Below the pieces are notes generated by a model. That model was not told the DNA's origin, did no database searches, and saw only the letters and a list, made by a program, of their open reading frames with translations. The translations under genes were made by a program, and so were the position numbers. This document shows, in pieces, positions 1-12,480 of a DNA stretch of 64,000 nucleotides. This stretch comes from Hibiscus mutabilis (Eukaryota; Streptophyta; Magnoliopsida; Malvales; Malvaceae): the NCBI GenBank assembly GCA_019671005.1, contig CM033752.1, positions 19,228,969-19,292,968 on the forward strand. The letters are read 5' to 3'. Within the stretch, counting starts at the first letter, position 1. Every line of letters starts with the position of its first letter.

Positions 1-1264
1 ATCCTGGTTCTTGTGATCTCGTCCAACCTCTTTAGAAAAACGAAGGTAGGGTCACCCTGAAATGTTGGAAAAAAGATAAGCAATTTCTTAGTGAAGTAGT
101 TAAAAGCAAATACGAATCGTGAAACCATGCTCTATTTTATTCACCAAAGTTATTGATCATATAAAATTTAGAACTTGTACAAACATAAGTCACTTTAGTC
201 AAATGGTTCAAATCCACACTAACTTATATGCTAAGGTGTCCTCATAGAGTGGCCACACATATCCACATGAATTTCGAACAAGCTAGGCATAATCTCATAT
301 GGACATTCGAACAAATCATAAACTTGTATATCAAAGAATATTCAGACAAGATATAGGTATTTTTACACGACATTTCAAACCATTTATAGTCACATATACA
401 TGCTGAATTTAAATGCAATATAGGCATTTATTCATGTGAAGATTTCAAAGAGCATAGACACATTTACAAGGGGCACACAACAACTGTACACCATTACTCA
501 TAGATGGTTTGAACAAAGCATAAAAGTTTATTCATTCTAGTAACCATAGATAAGTAAACATCCTAACATCATTTACCTTCATATTTAAGGTATTTGATTA
601 TCAATAACTTATATTATTTTTATTATGCAGGTCATTGCGATAATCATGGTTTTTAACCCATAGATTTCCTTGCATTCTTTTAATATATAACCTGATCATG
701 CATACTTGCCTTATTTTCACCTTAACAAATATTTTAGCAAACTTCTATCTCTGATTATAAAAGCCGTCAAACACAACGTAACATAAACTTCTCTTATCAT
801 AAAAGATATCAGACCTATTATTCCATTATGTGTGTTACTTAGCATACAAGGTATTAAACCTACCAAATTCTATTTACAATATACTTGGTGAGTAAGATAC
901 CAACCTGCTTAATTATAAATGTAGATTATTAAGTTGACCCTTTAGATATAGCACTCGAATAGCATGCCCCATTATTCGAAAAGTTACACTAAACTTATTT
1001 ATAATCGTTTTATTCATTACAAGCATTCACGCTAGTGTTTTCCTTTATTCAAAGTTTGTCAAGGTTTAGAATAATTATTAATTCACCCATAAGGTTAAGT
1101 AATGTAGCCATAAGTTTTCCCACATCATATTTCTTGAATTTATCTTTCTTTAGACCCTTATTTCATATATTATAGCACAATATATACATGAATTATTTGT
1201 TACTTAAGACACTAATCATAGTATATTTAAATCCATGAAGTATTAACTCTTAAGACATCAAACG

Positions 1265-1290
1265 ATATATATATATATATATATATATAT
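1265..1290. repeat. (AT)13 microsatellite in LTR X copy 1
   Basis: A perfect AT dinucleotide run of 13 units. The matching site in copy 2 (9308-9323) has 8 units, so the tract changed length after the copies separated. Confidence 0.95.
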
Positions 1291-3094
1291 CCAATTTAGT
1301 AATTTCTTAACACATAAGATATCAACATAGAGCAAGATATCAACATAGAGCATCCAAATTGTCATTCACTTGTCCCTTTTAAATATCAAGTTATAACATA
1401 TCAAGCTCACAAATAACTTATCACTTAAATATCAAATATAACATAGCAAGGTTATGAATCACTCATCATTTAGATGTCGAACATAGCATAGCAAAGTCAT
1501 GAATTACTTATCATATAACCCACTGATTGTGTGTACATAATTAATCAATCAAAACAATCCATAACATAGTTAGATTTATTTAGTAATAAAACTTAATTTA
1601 TTTGAACAGGGCAATTAATATATAGATAGATAGGTGCTACTTAACATGTAAGTTATTAATCATGGCATGCTTTAAACTGAAATTTACTTATCATTTTAAT
1701 GTTTAACATAACATATCTTAGATACAAACTATTCGTCACATAATGTGCTACACATCGGCAAAGTTACTTATCCTAAAAGATAACAAACATTAACCTATTG
1801 TACGCTTAAGTTACTTATCACCAAAAATACATACATAACATCTCGTAACCACTTATTTTTTAATATAAAAGATATCGAGCATATTATAATATAAACATGG
1901 ACTATTAGTCACCAATAATATTTAAGTAATTCTTTAATTTGGTTTACAAACTTCATTTTTTATATTTAACATAGCCTTGAGAATCGAATTACAACCTAGG
2001 TACACGAATCCCCAACCAACTGTCGCCCATAAAATGGTACTCACAGTACCGGTAAATCCCTTCTACAGTTGCCAAGTGACCACAACACTTCCCTCCTACT
2101 GTCGCCAAATAAGGACCGTACTTCACCCAAAGCACGAGCTCTATGGACTATATGGCATGCCAACTATACCTATGACTGACTCGAAACCAAGGCTTATCAC
2201 AAAATTTTATCTTATCAGAATTAGGATTGAGCCTAGCTCCTTGTTCATAAAATCTAGTAACATGTCATATTCTTATCAAAGATGAGCATAGCTCCACATA
2301 CTTGCTAACATATAAGCAAGAATTTCTTTTTGATAACATATCAAACATTTTCAAACACTTGTAGCCTTCGAACATGTATTTCATAACATATCTTGTTTAT
2401 ATTAGAGATGAGTATATTTTCATGTTCATATAATTCCCAAACCAGATTTATAACTTATTATAATAAGCAATTAGATTTTTATATAAATCTCAAACATATA
2501 TCATGCCTTCAAGACTTACTACACAATATCCACAAGTTCAACATATGTGTTATTCGAACATAGCTAGTACTTCAGGTATATCATGCCATACTTAAACATC
2601 GAATGAGCAAAGCTTAACGTTCCCCATTTTAAGCATGTTTTCGAATCATATAAATTTGTCAACTCATCAATTGTCTTATTCGAATAATAGTATGTCATAG
2701 ACTACTTATCAAACAAATTCAAATTTGGATAGTTTTCAAGTTAAGTATATCAACAACTTCAAGCATTTCACATAACACATAACACATAATCCTTACTTTT
2801 AAATACTTACCCCAATCCAAGCTCTATTTAAGCATAGCCAAATATAATTATAAAACAATATAATTCTAACATCAAGAAGGTGCTCGAGAAGGTTTCTAAC
2901 CTATCCCGAGTCTTTAAAACTACACTCACCTCTTATCCCGAAGTTACGGGATATCTGAATCCTTAATCATATCTTGTTACCTAACCAAATCCCTTCCTAG
3001 CTCCTTCTTGGTCTAATATGACAAAAAGTGCAATCATGTATTAGCAAAATTCCTAACAATCATTCACTTGTTAAGCTATTCAATTATTCATGGG

Positions 3095-3735
3095 TACATA
3101 TGATACCATGCAAAACAGTCCATTAGTCCTTATATCAATGCATAACAGTCCACAACATATTCAATATCAGACACATAATTACAAAACAGCACACTGACTC
3201 TCTATTATTACAAAATAGTCCATAACCGTGGCATTCATGTTTACTAGCTCTAAACAGTCCCAGGTTTATAAATCAGTCCCTATACATATTCTTTGAGTTT
3301 TTTCCTTGCTTTAACTACTTAAAACAGTCCCAAATACTTTTATAAGGTTGTAAAACAGTTATTTACTCCTAATCACACAAATACATACTTCACAACCCTA
3401 AAAATACATATAGTCCTTTTTACATTCTTATTAAACAATCCAATTACATCAATACATTCACCAAACGGGTAGTTTTCATATTTGATATAGCCCTAATTAC
3501 AACAGTCCAAATTACATATATTTACATGCCAAAACAGGGTAGTTTGCATACCTAATACATATCTAATTACAACAATCCAACCAAATATATTTATACACCA
3601 AAATTGACCCGCGTTATTCATATACACAATTACCATATACTCATTTAACCAAATCAGTTCAGCATGTATTTACATTCATGTTTAAAATACTTCAAGACAA
3701 TCCTTAACTTATAAAATCATATTTATATACATTAT
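3095..3735. repeat. Dispersed AACAGTCC-like motif in LTR X
   Basis: The motif AAAACAGTCC and close variants (AACAATCC, AATAGTCC, ATCAGTCC) recur roughly a dozen times in about 640 bp at irregular spacing. The same series is present in copy 2, about 11110-11745. It is not a strict tandem array. Function unknown. Confidence 0.55.
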
Positions 3736-3756
3736 GAAAGTAATTTCCTTTCTTCA

Positions 3757-4075
3757 GGCATTGGGTGCCATTATAAACCAGCGAACACCAATATCAGTGC
3801 CAAGAAAATTAAGGAAAATGAAAGCACCTAAATTTTGGGGTAATTCTAATAAAGATTCAATGGCTACTGATTACTGGTTGAATGATATAAAATTTTATTG
3901 AACAGAATTTCTTGCGATAAACAAGGAAAGTTGGAGGGAGTAGTATCTCCACTGATGAAGCAAGTTAAGTGTGTGATGGAATGTAATCACTACACAAGTC
4001 CCTCCAGAGCAGATTACGTGGGAATTACCATTCAAAGAGTTTGAAGTTATTCTTGGAATGGATTAGTTATTGATA
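3757..4075 (+). pseudogene. gag fragment of element A
   Basis: In one frame the translation runs through a Gag-like stretch containing APKFWGNSNKDSMA and TDYWLNDIKFY, resembling the start of the retrotransposon Gag domain of Ty3/gypsy elements. Stops follow almost at once. The zinc knuckle and nearly all of the protease are missing, so the sequence passes quickly from gag to the linker before RT. It cannot make a capsid. Assignment rests on short similarity and position, so it is less certain than the pol call. Confidence 0.5.
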
Positions 4076-4079
4076 TATG

Positions 4080-6055
4080 ATGCTATGGTTGAATGCCGAT
4101 TAAAAAGGCTAATTTTAAAGAAGCCAGATGGCTCAGAAATAATATTTGTAAGCGAAAGGCCAAATAATCTGAGCAATGTGATAAGTGCTCAAAAAGTAAA
4201 AAAAGATCTGGAAAATATACCAATGGTATGAGAATTTCCAGATGTCTTCCCAGATGAATTATCGGGATTACCTCCCGATGAGAGGTGGAATTCGGTATTG
4301 ATGTGCTTCCTAGAACAACATCAATATCGATAACACCTTACAGGATGGCTCCCGTAGAGCTTAGAGAGTTGAAAACTTAGTTGCAAGAATTATTAGACCG
4401 AGGTTTTATATGGCCTAGTACATCACCTTGGGGAGCTCCGATCCTGTTTGTAAAGAAAAAAGATGGATCAATGAGACTATGTGTTGATTATCGTCAACTT
4501 AATAAAGTGACGATAAAAAATAAATATCCTTTGCTGAGGATTGATGATCTCTTTGATCAACTTAAGGAAGCAACAATATTCTCTAAGATTGATCTTCGAT
4601 TGGGATATCATCAATTGAAGATCAAAGGAAACAGATATACCAAAGACAACTTTCAGAACCAGATATGGGCATTATGAGTTTGTAGTAATGCCTTTCAGAC
4701 TTACAAATGCACCAACGACATTTATGGATTTAATGAATCGAATCTTCCAACCGTATTTGGATCGATTCATGGTAGTATTTGTTGATGATATATTGGTTTA
4801 TTCTAAAACCAAAGAGGATCATGATACTTATCTTTGAGTAGTTCTTCAGATCCTACGAGAAAAGAAATTGTATGTAAAGCTGTCAAAGTGTGAATTCTGG
4901 TTTAGAAGTAACTTTCCTTGGGCATATAGTTTTAGCCGAAGGAATTCAAGTTGATCCTAAAAGGGTTCATGCAATCCTTGAATAGAAAGTCCCTAAGAAT
5001 GTCTCTGAAGTAAGAAGCTTCTTGGGATTAGCTAATTATTATCGGTGGTTCGAGAAAAGATTTTTCAATGATTGCCGCTCCAATAACCAAGCTATTAAGA
5101 AAGGATGTACTGTTCGTTTGGACAGAGAAATGTCAGGAAAACTTTGATAAATTAAAGAAGGTACTAACATAAGCTCATGTTTTGGTACAACCAAAATTCG
5201 AAAAGGATTATGTAATATATAATGATGCATCCCATAATGGTTTGTGATATGTATTGATGCAAGAAGGAAAGGTGGTATCCTATGTTTCTCGATAACTCAA
5301 AACTCATGAGATAAATTATCCTACTCATGATTTAGAGTTGGCTACAGTGGTGTTTGCTTTAAAGATTTGGCGACACTACTTATATGGTGAAAAATGCTAC
5401 ATTTTTACGGATCATAGAAGCTTGAAGTACTTGTTATCACAAAAGAGCTTAACTTGAGGCAGAGAAGGTGGATAGAATTAATCAAGGATTACGATGTAAT
5501 TATTGATTATCATCTAGGAAAGGTTAATGTGGTAGCAGACGCACTTAGCCGGAAAACATTTTCTACCTTAAGAGCCTTGAATGCTCAACTGAAAATACAA
5601 GAAAATGGGCATTAGTGGTTGAATTTCAAATCAAACCTACTCTGATAGAGAGAATTAAAGAGTTACAAGCTAAGGATGAGAAATGCTTGGAAAAGAAGAA
5701 ACGAGTTGAATGTGGATAATCTAAGGACTTTGAAATAAAGTCTAATGGGTGCCTATAGTACAAGGGATGTTTATACGTTCCTAAAGATGATGATTTAAAG
5801 AGAGAAATACTTTCTGAGGCACATTATAGTCCTTTAACTATGCATCAATGAGGCAATAAGATATATTAAGGAAATTGAAATTCAATTGGATTTGACATAC
5901 GAGGAAGAACTTGTGAAAATCTTAGTTCGAGGAGAAAAGCAGTCGAGGAATAAAAAGATTCATCTAGTTAAAATTTTGTGGAGAAACCACAAAGTGGAAG
6001 AAGCTACTTGGGAAAAGAGGAATTAATGAAAAAGCAGTGTTCGTATCTTTTTGAA
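4080..6055 (+). pseudogene. pol remnant of element A: RT, RNase H, integrase edge, chromodomain
   Basis: Reverse transcriptase is clear: ELLDRGFIWPSTSPWGAPIL and LCVDYRQLNKVTIKNKYPL lie at about 4390-4530, and the active-site stretch FVDDILVYSK is intact near 4778-4807. RNase H follows (YPTHDLELATVVFALKIW and FTDHRSLKYL, 5310-5435), ending at ADALSRK near 5540. The integrase zinc-finger region is recognisable (SEAHYSPLTMHQ, about 5815-5848), but the catalytic core is absent. The sequence then jumps to a chromodomain-like tail (KIHLVKILWRNHKVEEATWE, about 5960-6020). Many stops and frameshifts interrupt it. It is therefore an internally deleted, dead pol. The chromodomain places it among chromoviruses; the long LTR would fit the Tekay/Del group, which is inference. 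Confidence 0.85.
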
Positions 6056-6090
6056 CCAAGTACACGATGAAAATTCGAGGATGATTTTTC

Positions 6091-6103
6091 TTAAGGGGAG
6101 AAT
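6091..6103 (+). other. Polypurine tract of element A
   Basis: TTAAGGGGAGAAT lies directly before the LTR start TGTAATACC. The upstream context (TTCGAGGATGATTTTTC) matches the end-of-pol/PPT arrangement seen in C and, on the minus strand, in B. Confidence 0.8.
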
Positions 6104-7644
6104 TGTAATACCTCAAAATTTTGGTTAGTGACCAAAATGAATAAAATGAAAGTTTGGTGGACAAAGTGTAAAAATTTGAAAAGTTTATAGACTAACTGTG
6201 TAATTTTTAAAAGTTATGTATTTTAGTCCCATAAATGAATACTTTACCCCCAAGAATGATATTTTCGTGTTACCCGAATTTTTGATACGGAGTTTGTATT
6301 AAAAGCTATAAAGTGTTAAAGTTTAAGAAAGTTTCAGGGTATTTGGATAGAATAAAAAAATTGTTAAGCGTGCTCATATCATAGTAGCACAAGGATGGGT
6401 GACCTCATGGGAAGGTTCCATGTCAGTATTTTTGAATGATAAAAAGGATTCAGTATGAGTTAATAATATTAGTAATGGAATATTATTTTAAGATTTCTAA
6501 GAGGAATTGTATCCGATAAAAATTCTCGGTAATTATCGGTATATCAAATCAAATTGGAATTTTAAAGACAGTTCCAAAGGATATAGAAAATTCATAAAAA
6601 GACAGTTCCAAAGGTTATGGAAATTTCATAAAATATTATTTTATGAATATTTTAATATTTCTAGTTGGAATTCAACTAGATTTAGTTGAATTTTTACAAA
6701 AGGGCAAACTAGATAAAATTGTGAATAGTTGAGGGCAAATTGGTCATTTAGCAAGGATGGCAATTTTGAAATATTTTGAAATGTTGAGGGCATTTTTAGA
6801 AGATGAAAAACACATGGATTTAATCTTTGCCCTTGATTTTTGGTAAGATTAAATTTAGCCATTGGATTTGAAGGCTAAATTGGTAATTTCACTATTTTAA
6901 ATGAATTTAAAATTCATTTAATTTTTACATGTGGATTAAAAAGGAGAAAAGATGAACAAAATTTGTTCATCTTTCTACAAGAATTTCGAAATACAAGAGA
7001 ATAAAGGGGAGAAAATTCTCTCTGGTAATTTTGAAAGCTCCAAAGTTAGAATCAAGATTGTGATTGAAACCGGGATCAAACTAACAATTGAGGAAAGGCT
7101 AAAGATTAAAGTTGAAGCTTAGTGAGGCATACTAATAAATGGCCCAGGTGAGTGCAATACATACATGGATATCTTATATGTCATAGGGAAGACTTGCGAT
7201 AAGTTTACCATGATTTTTAATTGCATGATATTTATGTTAATATCTTATATTTGGCATGATGGAAATTGTCAAAGGTAGTACTATAAATGCTATGATCGCT
7301 AATTATAAGATGATGATATGCTTATGCATGATATTTCGGGTATGAACTGCCCAAGTTTAAATGGTGTTGATATATATATATATATTGCCATGGATGAATT
7401 GAATATGGAATATATGCCCAAGTAATTTATCAAGGGACAGGGTATGGTTGACATGCCATAGGGTCTAGCGGGTTAGCACTTTGTTCGGGCACTATAGTGT
7501 AAAAGGGACACTTAGTGCATATGGTGATTACGGTCTCATGTGTATTATGTTTAGCACGATCTTAAGTGCAGGAAGGAATGCCCTTAAGTCTATTAAGGTT
7601 AGGACTACCTTACATGCATGAGGGGATACCCTCATGTCTATTAT

Positions 7645-7822
7645 GGTTAACACAACCTAACGTGCAGATGGTTAGCACAACCTAACGTGCAGATGGTTAT
7701 CACAACCTAATGTGCAGATGGTTAGCACAGCCTAATGTGCAGATGGTTAGCACAACCTAATGTGAGGATGGTTAGCACAGTTTTATGTGCGGATGGTGTG
7801 CACAACCTTATATGCAGGTGGG
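7645..7822. repeat. 25-bp tandem repeat in the LTR of A, about 7 copies
   Basis: The unit GGTTAGCACAACCTAATGTG plus CAGAT repeats about seven times and decays towards the right. Each unit has a small inverted pair (TTAG...CTAA). It lies inside the 3' LTR. Confidence 0.85.
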
Positions 7823-7827
7823 GACAA

Positions 7828-7925
7828 CCTGAAGTTTATTAGCACTTAGCTGCAGTTCATTAGCACTTAGGTGCAGATTTTTAACTTTCAGGTGCTGTTT
7901 ATTAGCACTTTAGTGCAGTTTCGAC
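7828..7925. repeat. About 22-bp tandem repeat in the LTR of A, 4 copies
   Basis: The unit TTAGCACTTAGGTGCAGTTC recurs four times with changes. It shares the TTAGCAC core with the neighbouring 25-bp array, so one array may derive from the other. Confidence 0.7.
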
Positions 7926-8738
7926 TCGTGTACTTAGATGTCCGCAAGTTTAATTTGGGCAATAATTTATTGAATAATAAATGGTAACAAGATAGAGAGT
8001 AGATGAACTCTCAGGGTAAATGGCAAGCATGTTGGTTGGATATTACATCCGGTTTATATTATGCTAATATATGATAAAAATAAGGGAAATACATGGATAG
8101 TGATCATAATGCATGGTTTTTGTTATATTGTCATAATTATGAATATGATGTATTGCATTGAATTTTATATGTTGCCTCACTAAGTATATACTTAGCGTGT
8201 GATGATTTTTACGCGTAGGTAGAAAATAAGGATTGGAGTAAGGAGTACTGGGCATCACAGAAAAAGAAGAAAATTAAATGGTAACAGCAATGACATCCTC
8301 TGACATTACTAGTTGGCATGTATAGGTTATTAGTAGCTTTTTTGATCTATTCTAGATAAGTTTGTAATGAATTATATCTAGTTATGTGGTTGGTGGATAG
8401 TGAATGGTTTTGTTAACTTAGTAATGGTTTAATAGATTTTCTAGTAATGAAAATTGGGTAAAAATTTAAAACGAATTTTTAGAACAATTGAAAGAATTTT
8501 ATTTTAGGCAGCTTTTAGGAGTCATGTTACTTATAGAGTTTAGTTATAAACTACCAAGTTGCTACCTGAAATCGAAATCAATTTGATGGTTTAAAAATTG
8601 AAAATCGATTTTACGCGATAAAGGGTAAAAAATTAAAATTTATCATTTTGACCAATTTGATCAGTATAAAAATACGATTTAATCTTCTTGTGACACTCTC
8701 ATTAGTATTAGGTATTAAATACTAGTAAGGGTGTTACA

Positions 8739-11700
8739 TGCCTTATTTTCACCTTAACAAATATTTTAGCAAACTTCTATCTCTGATTATAAAAGCCGTC
8801 GAACACAACGTATCATAAACTTCTCTTATCATAAAAGATATCTGACCTATTATTCCATTATGTGAGTTACTTAGCATACAAGGTATTAAACCTACCAAAT
8901 TCTACTTACAGGCTACTTGGTGAGTAAGATTACAACATGCCTAATTATAAATGTAGATTATTAAGCTGCCCCCTTAGATATAGCACTCGAATAGCATGCC
9001 CCATTATTAAACCTACCAAATTCTATTTACAAGCTACTTATTTATAATCATTTTATTCATTACAAGCATTCACGCTAATGTTTTCCTTTATTCAAAGTTT
9101 GTCAAGGTTTAGAAAAATTATTAATTCACCCATAAGGTTAAGTAATGTAGCCATAAGTTTTCCCACATCATATTTCCTAAATTTATCTTTCTTTAGACCC
9201 TTATTTCATATATTATAGCACAATATATACATGAATTATTTGTTACATAAGACACTAATCATAGTATATTTAAAGCCATGAAGTATTAACTCTTAAGACA
9301 TCAAACGATATATATATATATATCCAATTTAGTATTTTCTTAACACATAAGATATCAACATAGAGCATCCAAATTGTCATTCACTTGTCACTTTTAAATA
9401 TCAAGTTATAACATATCAAGCTCACAAATAACTTATCACTTAAATATCAAATATAACATAGCAAGATTATGAATCACTCATCATTTAGATGTCGAACATA
9501 GCATAGCAGAGTCATGAATTACTTATCATATAACCCACCGATTGTGTGTACATAATTAATCAATCAAAACAATCCATAACATAGTTAGATTTATTTAGTA
9601 ATAGTCCTTAATTTATTTGAATAGGGCAATTAATATATAGATAGATAGGTTCTACTTAACATGTAAGTTATTAATCATGGCATGCTTTAAACTGAAATTT
9701 ACTTATCATTTTAATGTTTAACATAACATATCTTAGATACGAACTATTCGTCACATAATGTGCTACACATAGGCAAAATTACTTATCCTAAAAGATAACA
9801 AACATTAACCTATGTAGGCTTAAGTTACTTATCACCAAAAATACATACATAACATCTTGTAACCATTTATTTCTTAATATAAAAGATATCGAGCATATTA
9901 TAATATAAACATGGACTATTAGTCACCAATAATATTTAAATAATTCTTTAATTTGGTTTACAAAATTCATTATTTATATTTAACATAGCCTTGAGAATCG
10001 AATTACAACCTAGGTACACGAATCCCCAACCAACTGTCGCCCATAAAATGGTACTCACAGTACCGGTAAATCCCTTCTACTGTTGCTAAGTGACCACAAC
10101 ACTTCCCTCCTACTGTCGCCAAATAAGGATCGTAGTCCACCCAAAGCACAAGCTCTATGGACTCTATGGCATGCCAACTATACCTATGACTGACTCGAAA
10201 CCAAGGCTTATCACAAAATTTTATCTTATTAGAATTAGGATTGAGCCTAGCTCATTGTTCATAAAATCCAATAACATGTCATATTCTTATCAAAGATGAG
10301 CATAGCTCCACATACTTGCTAGCATATAAGCAAGACTTTCTTTTTGATAACATATCAAACATTTTCAAACACTTGTAGCCTTCGAACATGTATTTCATAA
10401 CATATCTTGTTTATATTAGAGATGAGTATATTTTCATGTTCATGTAATTCCCAAACTAGATTTATAACTTATTATAATAAGAAATTAGTTTCTTATGTAA
10501 ATCTCAAACATATATCATGCCTTCAAGACTTACTACACAATATCCACAAGTTCAACATATGTGTTATTCGAACATAGCTAGTACTTCAGGTATATCATAC
10601 CATACTTAAACATCGAATGAGCAAAGCTTAACGTTCCCCATTTTAAGCATGTTTTCGAATCATATAAATTTATCAACTCATCAATTGTCTTATTCAAATA
10701 ATAGTATGTCATATACTACTTATCAAACAAATTCAAATTTGGATAGTTTTCAAGTTAAATATATCAACATCTTCAAGCATTTCACATAACACATAATCCT
10801 TACTTTTAAATACTTACCTCAATCCAAGCTCTATTTAACCATAGCCAAACATAATTATAAAACAATATAATCCAAACAACAAGAAGGTGCTCGAGAAGGT
10901 TTCTAACCTATCCCGAGACTTTAAAACTACACTCACATTTTATCCCGAAGTTACGAGATATCTGAATCCTTAATCATATCTTGTTACCTAACCAAATCCC
11001 TTCCTAGCTCCTTCTTGGTCTAATATGACAAAAAGTGCAACCAAGTATTAGCAAAATTCCTAATAATCATTCACTTGTTAAGCTATTCAATTATTCATGG
11101 GTATGTATGAAACCGTGCAAAACAATCCATTAGTCCTTATATCAATGCATAACATTCCACAACATACTCAATATCAGACACATAATCACAAAACAACCCA
11201 CTGACTCTCTATTATTACAAAACAGTCCATAACCGTGGCATTCATGTTTAACTAGCCCTAAACAGTCCCAGGTTTATAAATCAGTCCCTATACATATTCT
11301 TTGAGTTTTTTTCTTGCTTTAACTACCTAAAACAATCCCAAATACTTTTATAAGGTTGTAAAATAGTTCTTTACTCCTAATCACACAAATACATACTTCA
11401 CAACCCTAAAAATACATATAGTCCTTTTTACATTCTTATTAAACAATCCAATTACATCAATACATTCACCAAACGAGTAGTTTTCATGTTTGATACAGCT
11501 CTAATTACAACAATCCAAATTACATATATTTACATGCCAAAATAGGGCAGTTTGCATACCTAATACATATCTAATTACAACAATCCAACCATATATATTT
11601 ATACACCAAAACTGTCCCGTGTTGTTCATATACACAATTACCATATACTCATTTAACCAAATCAGTTCATCATGTATGTACATTCATGTTTAAAATTCTT

Positions 11701-12480
11701 CAAGATAGTCCTTAACTTATAAAACCATATTTATACACATTATGAAAGTAATTTCCCTGTTTTAACTATTTAAAACCGTCCATGAATTTTATTTACAATT
11801 CAATACGATCACCATTCAATTCCACAAAGCTTACCTAATTCTCAAAAATTCTAATCCGTCACCTCAATCAATTCAATCACTAAGGCTCATAGAAAAAGAA
11901 ACATCAATTTTGCTATTTGCATGAACACATATACATAGCTATTTATTCTAAACATCAATCGAATGATTCTTAATTTACATCTCAAGATCTTTCACCATTT
12001 TACAGCTATGTTAACTTAACCATTAAACACTCAGTTTAAGGCTTAAACAAAGATTAGAAAGGAGATTGTTTTTACCTTCCTCCCAAAACTACTCGAACTA
12101 CACTAAAATGCACCAAAAATAAAGGAATTCTTATAATTCTCTCACTAACTCTTCTTCTTTCTATAGTTTCTGCTCTTTTAGGGAGAAAGAAGAAGATGAT
12201 GAAGTATCAGACTAACACATAGCCGGTTTCCTTCTTCATCCCCCACATGTTTATTTTTATCAAATGACATGTGTATGAACCATGAAACAATTTCTATTTA
12301 ACATGCAACCATCCACTATTCTATGGTTTAAGGTTTAGTCCAATTAGAATTAAGCACTCATGCTTTCTGTCTTTTCAGTTCGGTCTTTAACCCTTATTTA
12401 GCCTAAATTTACAAAATAAATCATGATATTTTGAAAGTATTCAATTATAACATTCTACTAATCCAACTTTAGGTTGTTAC
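8739..12480 (-). mobile_element. LTR X, copy 2 (5' end of a minus-strand LTR)
   Basis: Read on the minus strand it starts TGTAACAACCTAAAG at 12480, a standard gypsy LTR start, and runs 3.74 kb to the junction with element A at 8738/8739. The first 3.0 kb on the plus strand (8739-11756) match X copy 1; 11757-12480 is found only here. It interrupts a copia RNase H reading at HHDKTKH (12481), so X inserted into copia H. The five bases after the junction, GTGTT, would be one side of the TSD; the other side is outside the window. No polypurine tract lies next to 12481, consistent with this being the 5' LTR. No gene is supported. Confidence 0.75.

Larger units (their letters stand above)
1..3748 (-). 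mobile_element. LTR X, copy 1 (probable 3' LTR, truncated)
   Basis: Positions 707-3748 are a direct near-copy of 8739-11756; one sampled 120-bp block (2161-2280) differs at 4 positions. The second copy runs on to a typical gypsy LTR start at 12480 when read on the minus strand, so this is minus-strand LTR sequence. Positions 1-706 continue the same AT-rich sequence without a visible boundary, so the LTR end lies left of the window or is unrecognised here. The right end stops abruptly at 3748, where sequence from inside element A begins. There is no supported gene; the short reading frames are open by chance. The minimum LTR length implied by both copies is about 4.4 kb, which is very long. 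Confidence 0.75.
3749..8738 (+). mobile_element. Element A: 5'-truncated chromodomain Ty3/gypsy retrotransposon
   Basis: A plus-strand chromovirus lacking its 5' LTR and most of gag. What remains is a gag scrap, RT and RNase H, the start of integrase, a chromodomain, a polypurine tract and a complete 3' LTR. The left junction at 3748/3749 is an abrupt switch from LTR X into gag-like sequence. The right edge ends in GGGTGTTACA, pairing with the LTR start TGTAATACC, and is followed directly by TGCCT of LTR X. That same TGCCT lies uninterrupted at 707-711 in X copy 1, showing the original insertion site. Confidence 0.8.
6104..8738 (+). repeat. 3' LTR of element A (2635 bp)
   Basis: It begins TGTAATACC after the polypurine tract and ends GGTGTTACA, an imperfect inverted pair with TG/CA borders. 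It contains two tandem repeat blocks (7645-7822 and 7828-7925) and a short TA run near 7370. No second copy of this LTR is in the window, so age cannot be judged from LTR divergence. Confidence 0.85.

Noticed and set aside
1977..2285. Open frame of about 100 codons in LTR X (and a partner at 10090-10299)
   Set aside because: It lies in an LTR on the opposite strand, has no motif, and differs between the two copies by indel-type changes in length; conservation follows the whole LTR, not the frame.
7370..7386. TA-rich runs as origins or promoters
   Set aside because: Simple microsatellites; also at 1265, 9308, 61615 and 62533.
7645..7925. CRISPR-like array
   Set aside because: The repeats are contiguous, with no unique spacers, in a plant retroelement LTR.
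3749..8738. Endogenous caulimovirus
   Set aside because: RT motifs, chromodomain, TG/CA LTRs and polypurine tract identify a Ty3/gypsy chromovirus; no movement or coat protein is seen.
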